Made by a program: the position numbers and the translations under genes. Of a stretch of 64,000 nucleotides of DNA, positions 20,460-29,512 are shown in pieces (position 1 is the first letter of the stretch; the number at the start of each line of letters is the position of its first letter). The notes below the pieces were generated by a model. The model did no database searches. It saw only the letters and a program-made list of their open reading frames with translations, and had not been told where the DNA came from. Origin of the DNA: Streptococcus suis S735 (lineage in GTDB: Bacteria; Bacillota; Bacilli; Lactobacillales; Streptococcaceae); contig NC_018526.1 in assembly GCF_000294495.1 (NCBI RefSeq), positions 868,001-932,000 on the forward strand. Reading direction: 5' to 3'.

Positions 20460-20511
20460 ATTTTATGTCATTTTTATACATTTGTCAACTCATTTGTTGT
20501 ATTTTTATTCA
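20460..20511 (-). promoter_or_regulatory. Promoter of the second binding-protein gene
   Basis: TTGACA (20483-20488) and TAAAAT (20460-20465) are 17 bases apart on the minus strand. The spacer is identical to the first promoter except near its end. The TGAATAAAAATA element recurs at 20500-20511. Only two of the A-rich elements (ATAAAAAT) are at fixed spacing, so a shared regulator is possible. Confidence 0.8.
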
Positions 20512-20520
20512 AACAACATA

Positions 20521-20544
20521 AAAAAGAAGCTATTCCTAGCTTCT
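20521..20544 (-). terminator. Terminator of the NUDIX gene
   Basis: GAAGCT (20526-20531) pairs with AGCTTC (20538-20543), and the minus strand continues into a T-run. The stem overlaps the stop codon of the NUDIX gene. Confidence 0.8.
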
Positions 20545-21010
20545 ACCTAAAATTCTTGTCCCACTCTCCATCGTCATTTTTTCTAGTATAAAAGAACTCG
20601 GACAAATCTGGCTCATCCATGACTTTCAGGATTTCTAGTAAGTCATAGGCCAAATCCATCTGAGGCAGTTCCGACTTCTCAACCCAACGCACCTCGCCTT
20701 CTTCAGTTGATCGGATAGTTCCTGTAAACTCTGTTGCCTTATAGAGAAATACAATGTAACGATGCCCTTCCTTATCCGGCCAATGTTTAAGACCAACCAA
20801 GCGAGCATCAGTGACTGTTAAACCTGTTTCTTCTTGCACTTCTCTAACAACCGAATCATGGAAATTCTCGCCTTCTTCAATATGTCCACCTGGAAAGGCA
20901 ACACCAGACCAACGATAACGCTTGGGATCTCGAATCTGTACAACGACCTTCCCTTCCTTATCTTCGATTAGACACATGTTAGTCAAAGTGACCATTTCTT
21001 TTCTAGCCAT
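20543..21010 (-). CDS. NUDIX hydrolase (MutT/8-oxo-dGTP diphosphatase-like)
   Basis: The 155-residue protein has a complete NUDIX box at about 41-64: GGHIEEGENF followed by REVQEETGL. It hydrolyses a nucleoside diphosphate linked to another group. Streptococcal relatives (MutX type) are annotated as 8-oxo-dGTP diphosphatases; the actual substrate here is not shown. Its start overlaps the end of the acetyltransferase gene by eight bases, so the two are translationally coupled. Confidence 0.88.
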   Translation of the reverse strand: MARKEMVTLTNMCLIEDKEGKVVVQIRDPKRYRWSGVAFPGGHIEEGENFHDSVVREVQEETGLTVTDARLVGLKHWPDKEGHRYIVFLYKATEFTGTIRSTEEGEVRWVEKSELPQMDLAYDLLEILKVMDEPDLSEFFYTRKNDDGEWDKNFR

Positions 21011-21506
21011 TTTCTCTCTCTTTCTGTTTAAAAATCATTCTATATTCTGTACGTTCTGCACCTAAATTGACCGTTTTTTTGACACCATCAAATCGGAAGC
21101 CCACTTTTTCATAGAAGGCAATGGCACGCGCATTCCCCTCCAATACCCAGAGAATAACGGTTTCGTAGCTCTGCAATTTTTCTAAAGCTGCCTGCATGAG
21201 CTGGTAGCCTATCTTCTGATTATAATAGTCCGCCAAGACATAGAGGGCGTAGAGCTCCCCTACCCCTTGCAAATCCTCCTGACTAGATGAGCCGTAACAG
21301 GCAAAGCCAACGACCTTATCATCCATCACAGCTATCAAGATATTCTGAGGATACCGAACTGCCCAGTCTTGACAGCGTTCTAAAGTGTAAGTATTCTTTA
21401 AAAATTCCTGAGGTAACAAGTCAGCATAGGCCTCCTGCCATGATTTCCAATGAACATAGGCCTTGCCTAGCATTTCACTTTTCGTTTCCAGTGGTTTAAT
21501 CATCAT
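21003..21506 (-). CDS. GNAT-family N-acetyltransferase
   Basis: The 167-residue protein fits the GNAT fold. The acetyl-CoA region reads ELYALYVLADYYNQKIGYQLM, and WVLEGNARAIAFYEKVGFRFDG is the usual final motif. The substrate is unknown. Two ATG codons at the start follow GGAGG; the first is used here. It leads a pair with the NUDIX gene. Confidence 0.88.
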   Translation of the reverse strand: MMIKPLETKSEMLGKAYVHWKSWQEAYADLLPQEFLKNTYTLERCQDWAVRYPQNILIAVMDDKVVGFACYGSSSQEDLQGVGELYALYVLADYYNQKIGYQLMQAALEKLQSYETVILWVLEGNARAIAFYEKVGFRFDGVKKTVNLGAERTEYRMIFKQKERENG

Positions 21507-21583
21507 CTAAAGGACCTCCGAATTTTTTCCTCTAGTATACATTAAAAAACAAGTTGGCACAAGACCAACTTGTTAATGATTAT

Positions 21584-24500
21584 TTAATTAAAAATCGATG
21601 TTCTGAAGTCATTTGTAGAGTTCATCAAGGCTTGATAAACTTTCACTTTGAGTGCATGAACACGACTGTTGTTCAAGTTGAGGCTGTTCGCTTGGATGTC
21701 TGCTTCCATGGCCTCTTTCATCAAGTTTTGCAACTGCTCAAAGCTTGTGATAGTTACTTCCTTGGTTGAATCAGCAACACCAAGTTCATACTGCATGGTA
21801 AACGGCTTGAGTTGGCCTGTCGCTGCTTTTTCCAAACGCTCAGTAAACATGGCTTTCTTAAACTCAGCCCATGAAGTATATTGACCTTGGAAGACATATT
21901 CTAAGACATGGTCATCCGTAATCAAACCAGTATTCTTCTTGTTCCAAGTATCATAGATGATTGAGCCTTTCTCCATAGCTAGATCAGACAACTGGCCAGA
22001 AGCATACGGTACAAAACCATCTGTGTACCCTTTGGCAGCAATTAATTCAAAGGCCATACGGCGGAACATGATGTCGCCTGGAGAACCGTTTGAGTTTGAA
22101 AGGGCTGAGAAGTTAGCTGCAAACATTGGAACGCTGACATAACTGTTTCTATCCCACTTCTTGCTTGTGTTAGTTGGATTGTTGACATATTGGCGTTGAA
22201 CAATAATGCTCTGATCAATCAAATCATTGAAGGACTTCAAGCTTGCCACTTCGGCATCTGTCAATGCACGCGCAGAGTTTCCAGCATGGGTATCAACACC
22301 ATTATTTTGGACATAGTAGTTTTCAATCTTACGCAACCAAGCTTTCTTGTTAGCATCTGATTGAGCCAAGATGTTTGTACCTTCTAGGTAATCCAGCAAG
22401 TAAAGTACATCAAATTGGTTATGGTAATACTCATTGAAATCAGCTTCGCTATTGAAACGTGCAACTGGGTCTCCGACATGGACACGGTTGGCATCATCGC
22501 TATTATAGACAGCGTTGAATCCAAGGTTCATCTCAGTAACATTGAAGACATTTTGTAGAAGACCTTGGGCGTAAACTTCCATACCTTGACCAATACGGCG
22601 GCCATAGCCTTTCAGATAAATATCACCATCTTGGTTGTGAACCATTTCGTGGGTATAAAGAGCTGTACCGTAATCCGTCAACATATCGTAAGTAATATAG
22701 TAGGTCTCACTTCCATCCGCAAAGGCAGTCTTAATAGACGGATGCTCACGATACCACTTATTGATCGGACCGTAGAAATCTTGGATAGCATCAACATCAG
22801 CTGTCAAGTTGCGATAAGACTTCGTACCATCTTTACCATACATCACATAACCTTCGTTATTGAGGACAGATCTGAATAGCTTGTCACGGTTGGTTTCATC
22901 CAAAATCTTATACCAGAAGTCTGCATTATCACGCTGACGTTCTGCCGCCAAATCAACCATCTGACGAACCTTATCACGATTTTCAACTGTTGAATAATCA
23001 TCTACATAGTGCTCATATGAACCAATCGCGATGGTATTCATGTTTGTGATGATAAAGATATTTTCTTGTGGCAAAGTCAAGAGTGGCAAGAGCATGTGGT
23101 TGTACTTCCAAGTTGGATTGGATACAGTATCATTCACAATCTTGCTATAAGCTCCAACATTGTACTTGCTATATGTATCTGTCGTTTCCTGCTTAGCAGC
23201 TACTTCTGGAATCAAGGATTTACCTTCAACAACATAAGCCTTGGTTGTTTGCTTGAACCATTCATTGTTGGTCATTTCTGGCAAGAAGAGCTGACGATAA
23301 TCTTCCAGCATATCGAAAAGCTTGGTCTGATTATTTTGTTTACCAATGATGGATGCAAAAGTGGTCACGTTATTGTGGGCACGAAGAACATCATAGCCAC
23401 CATTACCAATTGCAAGAATCATATCTAGGGCAGATGCTGCATCATTTCCGAAGAAGTCAGGTTCAAAGATGGTCAAGTCTTTGGTATTCATCTCTCCGAA
23501 GTTGATGTCATACCAACGGTTCAAGTAAGTCAAACCGAGCACAAAGGCTGCTTTGTTGTTGATGATTTTCTCTTTGATGTAGTCTTCAGAAGCCTGACCT
23601 TGACCATTTAGACTAGCCACTAAAATCTTACGAACATTGCTTTCTAGGTTGGTCATCACTTGGTCATAGCTTTCACCAAAGTAGAAATCTTTTGCTGTAC
23701 CAGTCTGAGTATCGGCATTCAAGGTCGTTGGATAATTGATAACAGCCTTCATGGCATCCGAGTCGAGGACAACAGAAGAAAGGCTGCTTACCAAGTCATT
23801 GACAAGGGCACTTCTGTCATTCAAGAATGATTCTGGCGTGTAAATCAAGTCCGTACCTGAAATGGTATACTCGACCACATGATTATTCTTGAAGTCTTCT
23901 AGATAAGAAACTGTCTTGTAGTCCACAGTGCCATCAGCATAGTGAAGCATAATCTTATTGATATTAGCCTTCTCAGCGTAGACGTCAGCAACTACAGCAT
24001 TGTCCTTCATTGGTACAACATCCAGCAAACGGACCTTGTTGAGCTTATCGTCTGTCGCAATCTTGTTTCCATAATAGACAAGAAGTTCCTTGTTGTAGAA
24101 TGGCAAGATTTTCTCCATGTTGTAGTAGGCAGTTTCATGGTCAGCCTGTGCCTTATCCAAGGTCAAGTAGTCTACTGAATAATGATTGGGATTAAGCGGT
24201 ACAGAATCATCAATTGTCGCTTGAATAGCCATAGCTTCTACTTTTGCTTGCGCTTCTTCATCAGTGATAACAGTGACGTTGGTCAAGCTATCAGATGTTG
24301 TAGTGAAACCGTCTTTAATCTTACCAGTTGGATTTGCGGGTTGACCGATAATGCTTTTCGTACCAGTCATATCGCTGACAACGTTGTTGACATTACCGCT
24401 ATGTGGAGCATAGGCACCTGTTACTTGGTTGGCACCAGCAATTCCGCCGACAATGGCTGCCGATTCAGTCGTCACAATGGAACCAGCTGCATAAGAATTA

Positions 24501-27361
24501 TAGACACTTCCTGGTACATCGTAGACAAGCATTGTACGACCGACGATACCACCAGCTACTTGATTCTCTGTACCTGGGAGGGTTATGGTCGCATCAACCT
24601 TGGCATTTCCGACACTTGCCATCGTACCGTTACCCAAGATACCACCAGTTAGACTTGCATTGGTTCCGGTTACTTCGATACTACCCTTGAAGGATACACC
24701 TTTAATAGTAGTATTTGTTGCAGAATGAACTAAACCAGATACGTTTTGCGGTCCTTTGATAGATGCTTCTACTGCTACGTTTGTAATAGTTGCTCCATTG
24801 GCATTAATCGCAATTGTCGCAAGTGGGTTCTTAGAGCTTGTATTCAGGCTTGCATTTTTGATGTCCAAGTTTTGAACTTTACCACCAAGGTTAAAGAACA
24901 ATGGTGCTTTCAAGTTGCTGATAGAAAAGGCGTAGCCGTCATTTAAGCCATCCAAGGTACCGCTAAAGTTGGTCACATACGATGCAACATCTCCAACAGG
25001 AACTTCACTTGCGTCCAAATGCGCTCCTAGTTTAAAGGTACCACTTGGATTTGCCTTCATAGCGTCGAGCAAAGCTTTGAAGGATGTGTAGGTATTTGCA
25101 TCAGTCGCCATCTTAGGAATGTAGAATTCACGATTGGCAACGTATTGGGCATCCTTATCCTGTACCAATTCATCAAAGGATGAAACTAGTTTGAAGACTG
25201 CCTTGCCATTCAAGGTAGTTTCTTCAATACTTGACACAGGTAGGTATACCTCCTTGAAGCGATCTGAAGTCACCTTGATAAACAATTCATCTGTGGATGC
25301 TGGCAGTTCTTCCAAGAATTCTTGACCGATGTAGCTACCATTCTTACGACGGTAAACAGTCACCGCATCAATATCCTTGATTTCAATCTTCTTGTAGACC
25401 AAATCAAATTTGCGCATGCTTTCAAGAATAGCTTCTTGTTCCGAACTTTGTTCCTGCTCTGCCATTGTGTAGAAAATCTTAGTCTTAACAGTGTAATCTG
25501 TGTAGAAATCAAGATTTTCAAGTGTCAACTGGCCATTTGGATCTGTAATGGTCTGTTCTTGAACCAAGGCACCTGTATTATCATAGAGGAGAGCAACAGC
25601 TCGTTGGAAATTAGCGGTTTCGTCTGTCAACTTGTAGCTGATTGTCGCTGACTTGGCATCGTCATTTTCCACCAAATCTGTGATAATCACTTGTGGTACT
25701 TTTTCAACCTTTGTACCACGCGCAATGACTTGCTTAACAGGTTGTTTGGTAATTTCTTCTGTTACAGTAGAATTTTCCTGACGAACACCCTTGATAGTCT
25801 GGTAAGTTGTTGTAACTGTCTTAGAGCCATTTACACCCGCCGTTACAACTTTGGTCTTACCTTCTAGCAGTGTTGGATCATCAACATACTCTGTTTCAAA
25901 GGTAATCTCAACTTGATTAGTTTCGATTTCCGTACCTTCTATTGGTTTTGTTCCTTTGAGAACCTCTTTCGTTGTTGGCTCTTCAAGGACTTTCTCAGTC
26001 ACTGTTGGGTTTGGTTGACTGACTCCGTTGATTGTCTGATAAGTAGTGGTAACTTCCTTAGAACCAACCTTACCTTCAGTAATGAATTTTTCTTCCCCAA
26101 CATAAAGTTCTTCTGTTTCTGTGACTGTCGTTTCAAACGGAAGCTCTTCTGTTGTTACAATGGTTTCAGATCCAATAACATCTGTTGTCTTCGTGCCTAC
26201 TCTTACAACTTCTGTTACTGGTTCTTTTGTCACTACATCTGAAACTTGTTCGGATTTAATCAGTACACCATCGGCATAATAATTCCTAGTCTCGATTGTC
26301 CGAACACCATCTTGTCCCTTCTGTTCAACTTCACGACTACCTTCTGCCAAGTTTACATCATAGATTTCTTGCACATCAAAGGCAAAGACTTCGGTATGAG
26401 TAACTGTTTCTTCTGTTAAAGAATTCGTCGAGTTTTCATAACTTGGTTCTGTATCTGGTACTTCTGTAACAATATCATCGGTTGCTTGTTTTGTACCAAC
26501 TTCAACAATCTTTGGAACAGCAGTTTTTGTAACCGTCGAGGAAATCTCTTCTTCCGAAATAATTTGACCTTTTGAATGGACTTGTTTAATCGTTACAATA
26601 CGCTCCCCATCCTGTCCTTCTTGTACCACTCGCTCTGTCCCCGCAGATAATTGAGGATTTTCTACGGTTTGAATTTCGAATGGAATGGCCTCTGTCTTGT
26701 TGACAATAGTTTCTGTACGGATTCCTTCTGAAGCTGGGAATTCCGCTGTTTTTTCCTCTTCCGAAGTAGTTTGTTCAATAGCTTTGCTATCCTTCAAATA
26801 TCCTACATAAACGTAGCCATCAATCTCAGCTGGGGCCGGTAACGCTTGTCCGGCAGATATTTCGATTGCATGGTTATATCGAGCCAAAATTTGACTCGTC
26901 AATGCGGAGCTAGTTGGACCGAAGAAGCTTGCTCCCGTAGCTGTCAAAAGGATGACAGCCAACTCCTTCTTACCTTTTTTACCAAATCTAACAGCCAATA
27001 ACAGGAGAGACACTCCACCCGCCACCAATAGTTCGGTTTCTACAGAGCCAGTATTTGGCAAAACTTGAGACGTGCTTGTCGATGGAGTAGATGTTGTGCC
27101 AGTAGCTGGACGATAGATCAGGTAATAATTTACATCCGTTTCCTGAGCTAAGCCAGGCAAGTCACGAATAATCAACTCCTTTTCTCCATCTGTCAATTCT
27201 TGCTCTGTCACATAGGAATAATTGATTGATTGAGCACTAGCAGTCGGTGCTGTTGCCACAGAGGACACAAAAAATAGACTTGTCACTGCCGCTGAGACAA
27301 GTCCCACTGACATTTTTCTAAAACCAAAGCGTTGTCGCTTTTCACCTAAAGATCTTTTCAT
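21584..27361 (-). CDS. Cell-surface M26-family zinc metalloprotease (IgA1 protease/ZmpC-like)
   Basis: The 1925-residue protein has a YSIRK-like signal (RFGFRKMSVG, 11-20). LPNTG (101-105) stands before two membrane segments (about 110-124 and 133-147), the unusual N-terminal anchor of streptococcal Zmp proteases. Four G5 domains follow (about 216-291, 318-391, 398-472, 478-551), then a GLUG-like beta-helix (about 840-1010). The catalytic motif is HEMVH (1571-1575) with Glu1595 as third zinc ligand, the same spacing as in IgA1 proteases. Family members cut host IgA1 or mucin-like proteins; the target of this one is not evident, so no symbol is given. Confidence 0.93.
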   Translation of the reverse strand: MKRSLGEKRQRFGFRKMSVGLVSAAVTSLFFVSSVATAPTASAQSINYSYVTEQELTDGEKELIIRDLPGLAQETDVNYYLIYRPATGTTSTPSTSTSQVLPNTGSVETELLVAGGVSLLLLAVRFGKKGKKELAVILLTATGASFFGPTSSALTSQILARYNHAIEISAGQALPAPAEIDGYVYVGYLKDSKAIEQTTSEEEKTAEFPASEGIRTETIVNKTEAIPFEIQTVENPQLSAGTERVVQEGQDGERIVTIKQVHSKGQIISEEEISSTVTKTAVPKIVEVGTKQATDDIVTEVPDTEPSYENSTNSLTEETVTHTEVFAFDVQEIYDVNLAEGSREVEQKGQDGVRTIETRNYYADGVLIKSEQVSDVVTKEPVTEVVRVGTKTTDVIGSETIVTTEELPFETTVTETEELYVGEEKFITEGKVGSKEVTTTYQTINGVSQPNPTVTEKVLEEPTTKEVLKGTKPIEGTEIETNQVEITFETEYVDDPTLLEGKTKVVTAGVNGSKTVTTTYQTIKGVRQENSTVTEEITKQPVKQVIARGTKVEKVPQVIITDLVENDDAKSATISYKLTDETANFQRAVALLYDNTGALVQEQTITDPNGQLTLENLDFYTDYTVKTKIFYTMAEQEQSSEQEAILESMRKFDLVYKKIEIKDIDAVTVYRRKNGSYIGQEFLEELPASTDELFIKVTSDRFKEVYLPVSSIEETTLNGKAVFKLVSSFDELVQDKDAQYVANREFYIPKMATDANTYTSFKALLDAMKANPSGTFKLGAHLDASEVPVGDVASYVTNFSGTLDGLNDGYAFSISNLKAPLFFNLGGKVQNLDIKNASLNTSSKNPLATIAINANGATITNVAVEASIKGPQNVSGLVHSATNTTIKGVSFKGSIEVTGTNASLTGGILGNGTMASVGNAKVDATITLPGTENQVAGGIVGRTMLVYDVPGSVYNSYAAGSIVTTESAAIVGGIAGANQVTGAYAPHSGNVNNVVSDMTGTKSIIGQPANPTGKIKDGFTTTSDSLTNVTVITDEEAQAKVEAMAIQATIDDSVPLNPNHYSVDYLTLDKAQADHETAYYNMEKILPFYNKELLVYYGNKIATDDKLNKVRLLDVVPMKDNAVVADVYAEKANINKIMLHYADGTVDYKTVSYLEDFKNNHVVEYTISGTDLIYTPESFLNDRSALVNDLVSSLSSVVLDSDAMKAVINYPTTLNADTQTGTAKDFYFGESYDQVMTNLESNVRKILVASLNGQGQASEDYIKEKIINNKAAFVLGLTYLNRWYDINFGEMNTKDLTIFEPDFFGNDAASALDMILAIGNGGYDVLRAHNNVTTFASIIGKQNNQTKLFDMLEDYRQLFLPEMTNNEWFKQTTKAYVVEGKSLIPEVAAKQETTDTYSKYNVGAYSKIVNDTVSNPTWKYNHMLLPLLTLPQENIFIITNMNTIAIGSYEHYVDDYSTVENRDKVRQMVDLAAERQRDNADFWYKILDETNRDKLFRSVLNNEGYVMYGKDGTKSYRNLTADVDAIQDFYGPINKWYREHPSIKTAFADGSETYYITYDMLTDYGTALYTHEMVHNQDGDIYLKGYGRRIGQGMEVYAQGLLQNVFNVTEMNLGFNAVYNSDDANRVHVGDPVARFNSEADFNEYYHNQFDVLYLLDYLEGTNILAQSDANKKAWLRKIENYYVQNNGVDTHAGNSARALTDAEVASLKSFNDLIDQSIIVQRQYVNNPTNTSKKWDRNSYVSVPMFAANFSALSNSNGSPGDIMFRRMAFELIAAKGYTDGFVPYASGQLSDLAMEKGSIIYDTWNKKNTGLITDDHVLEYVFQGQYTSWAEFKKAMFTERLEKAATGQLKPFTMQYELGVADSTKEVTITSFEQLQNLMKEAMEADIQANSLNLNNSRVHALKVKVYQALMNSTNDFRTSIFN

Positions 27362-27395
27362 ATAAGTTGTTACTCCCTAAAATAGTATAGAAACT

Positions 27396-27424
27396 ATTAT
27401 ACCTATTCAATGATGCTCCTACAA
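27396..27424 (-). promoter_or_regulatory. Promoter of the M26 protease gene
   Basis: TTGTAG (27419-27424) and TATAAT (27396-27401) are separated by 17 bases on the minus strand. GGGAG precedes the ATG at 27361. Confidence 0.75.
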
Positions 27425-27487
27425 GTTTTTTGTCTTATTCAATGAACTATTTTCAATTCAAATCTGATACAAACTAAGCAATGTTCA

Positions 27488-27517
27488 TAAAAAACGACAG
27501 GATGCAGTACCCTGTCG
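27488..27517 (-). terminator. Terminator, probably the original uvrB terminator
   Basis: CGACAGG (27495-27501) pairs with CCTGTCG (27511-27517), with a T-run beyond it on the minus strand. It lies just past the leftover uvrB tail, so it probably ended the uvrB message before the DUF2971 gene arrived. Confidence 0.82.
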
Positions 27518-27531
27518 CTTTATTCTTTCGA

Positions 27532-27643
27532 ATCTACATATTCTTCAACTCGATAACCATATCACGAATCTGGGCTGCCAGTTCAAAGTCAAGCACTTCT
27601 GCCGCTTCCTGCATCTGACCTTCCAGTTTCTTACTTATGGTCT
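27532..27643 (-). pseudogene. Duplicated remnant of the uvrB 3' end
   Basis: Positions 27532-27631 match the true uvrB end at 29511-29610 with four differences in 100 bases. All four are synonymous third-position changes, and the stop codon is kept. Weaker similarity continues to about 27643. The remnant has no start codon or upstream domain. It marks the far side of the DUF2971 insertion. Confidence 0.93.
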
Positions 27644-27674
27644 AACTCAATTCTTCGTAGCTTTTCAAAAGAGG

Positions 27675-29498
27675 TTATCGATACGGAATACTTGAAGTTT
27701 CAACGATAATGTCAGGCTGAATGTAATGGATATAAGGAGCTATATAGTCTACATTTTCAACTTTTGGCCCCAACATAATCTTTGAATATTTTAATGGGAC
27801 AACATTGATGTACGCATATAAATTACATTTCCCTTGTTCTGTTTTTTCTATGTGAATATATTTTCTGCTGTTCAGATAATTCACATTCTTATTTTCTAAC
27901 AATCCTATGCCAATATCTAGTTTCCTACGTGTAGCTTCATCTTTTATTCCAGAGTTCAATTTATCAGTGAATTTATCAGTGAATTTGTTAGTGAAATGCG
28001 TATCATCTAAGTTTACCAATATACGATATTCAGATTCATATTGATAATCAGAAACCTTAAAAAGATAGGATATCTTAGCAATATAATCAATGATTTCTCG
28101 AATTTCATCGGTTGCTCCCTCATCTTCTAAATACTTAATTGTATCTTGAATATATATTAGTTTTTGATCAACTAGTTTATCACCAGTAATATTTTGCTTT
28201 TCATCTGTAGTAATATAATGAACTTTAGCAAATTCAATAACATCATGCTTGACAATAGTTTCCAAGTAATCTTGATCATATTCCAGAAATGCTCCCCTAG
28301 ACTCCTCAGCATATTCTTTCCACATAGGTAAACTATCTTTAACAACTGTCAAGGATGAAAGAAACACATTGGTTGGTTTATAATACTGTTCCATATGGGC
28401 ATCTAAACCAAGGATGGCGAGTAAGGCTTTTCCTTCCATCGGATCATTCAATTGATTAGCATTTGACAAACGTAAATAGGTTGGACAATTTTTATTTTCT
28501 TCCGTCTCTGGTTTAAATAAGAAATTAACCAAGGTGTCTATTGTAGTATAGTGGCCATAAAATTCATTCTCTTTTAATTTCTTTGCATCAATTATCAATG
28601 CAGAACGAATTTCATCAATAGCTCCCTTTATTTTCTCAACGATTTCCTCGCTTGAATGAGGTTCGCTAACAGGCAAGATAGTTAAATCTAGTAACTCTAT
28701 TATCTGACTTTTCATAATGTCAGAATCCGTATACTTATTCAAGTCTTGTAGAACTTTCTGAGATTCTGCAATTGCATCTGCCCCCAATTCCTTTAGATAG
28801 TCAAGGTACTGTTGAATAAACTTCTCATTATCCTGTATATTTATTTCTACATATTGATTAATTATACGTAAGTCTTCTCTCTTCAATATTTGAATATGTT
28901 TATTGCTGGATAGCAAATAAAATAAGGCCATTTGGTCTAAATACTTATCACATTGAAGTAATTCCTGAATATAGGAATCTATCTGTAATTTAAACTTTTC
29001 TTTATCCGTATCAGAAATAAACAAAAAGGTAAATACGAAATATATCAGTATTAGTAAATTGAGTCTGGTTACAGTATGACTCACACTTTCTCTACTTTCC
29101 AATAGCGTCCCAAAAATACTTCCCCTATCAACAAAATCTCTAATTTGATCATAAGTGCTAACTCGAACAATTAATTCCCTAAATAATCTAGAATAAGCAC
29201 TAATGTTAGAGGTATCTCTATAAAAGATTTCCGCCCACACCTCTTCTGTTTTTATTTTTTCATGGAGCAAAGTCAAGAGTTTCTTTAAGTGCTGCGAATC
29301 CAAGGATGATCCTGGAAACACCTCAAGAAAAGCATCGACAATTTTAAAAAAACGTTCTATATACTCTTTGGATAGAGAGTCTGCTTTCTCACACTCTTCA
29401 ATAAACTGTAACAACTCTTTTTCTAGCTCTGTATTTTCCAATTGTCTAATACAGGTTACCACTTGATTAGTTGTTTTCGACGTATCAAAATATTTCAT
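27675..29498 (-). CDS. DUF2971-domain protein inserted after uvrB
   Basis: The 607-residue protein has a helical N-terminal region (about 1-300) with one hydrophobic stretch near 147-161. A C-terminal DUF2971 domain starts near 310: YGHYTTIDTL, LRLSNANQLNDPMEG, FLSSLT and the MWKEYAEESRGAFLEY block. DUF2971 proteins are often found among mobile and defence genes; their biochemistry is not settled. The ATG at 29498 has GGAGG upstream and lies 14 bases after the uvrB stop, so it is read from the uvrB promoter. It is richer in A/T than uvrB. A FTDK-coding 12-bp repeat lies near residue 520. The uvrB tail duplication beyond its stop shows it was acquired. Confidence 0.82.
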   Translation of the reverse strand: MKYFDTSKTTNQVVTCIRQLENTELEKELLQFIEECEKADSLSKEYIERFFKIVDAFLEVFPGSSLDSQHLKKLLTLLHEKIKTEEVWAEIFYRDTSNISAYSRLFRELIVRVSTYDQIRDFVDRGSIFGTLLESRESVSHTVTRLNLLILIYFVFTFLFISDTDKEKFKLQIDSYIQELLQCDKYLDQMALFYLLSSNKHIQILKREDLRIINQYVEINIQDNEKFIQQYLDYLKELGADAIAESQKVLQDLNKYTDSDIMKSQIIELLDLTILPVSEPHSSEEIVEKIKGAIDEIRSALIIDAKKLKENEFYGHYTTIDTLVNFLFKPETEENKNCPTYLRLSNANQLNDPMEGKALLAILGLDAHMEQYYKPTNVFLSSLTVVKDSLPMWKEYAEESRGAFLEYDQDYLETIVKHDVIEFAKVHYITTDEKQNITGDKLVDQKLIYIQDTIKYLEDEGATDEIREIIDYIAKISYLFKVSDYQYESEYRILVNLDDTHFTNKFTDKFTDKLNSGIKDEATRRKLDIGIGLLENKNVNYLNSRKYIHIEKTEQGKCNLYAYINVVPLKYSKIMLGPKVENVDYIAPYIHYIQPDIIVETSSIPYR

Positions 29499-29512
29499 AA
29501 CTACCTCCATAT

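Noticed and set aside
27960..27998. 12-bp repeats in the DUF2971 gene as a CRISPR or mobile repeat
   Set aside because: It is a short in-frame tandem repeat coding for FTDK, with no spacers.
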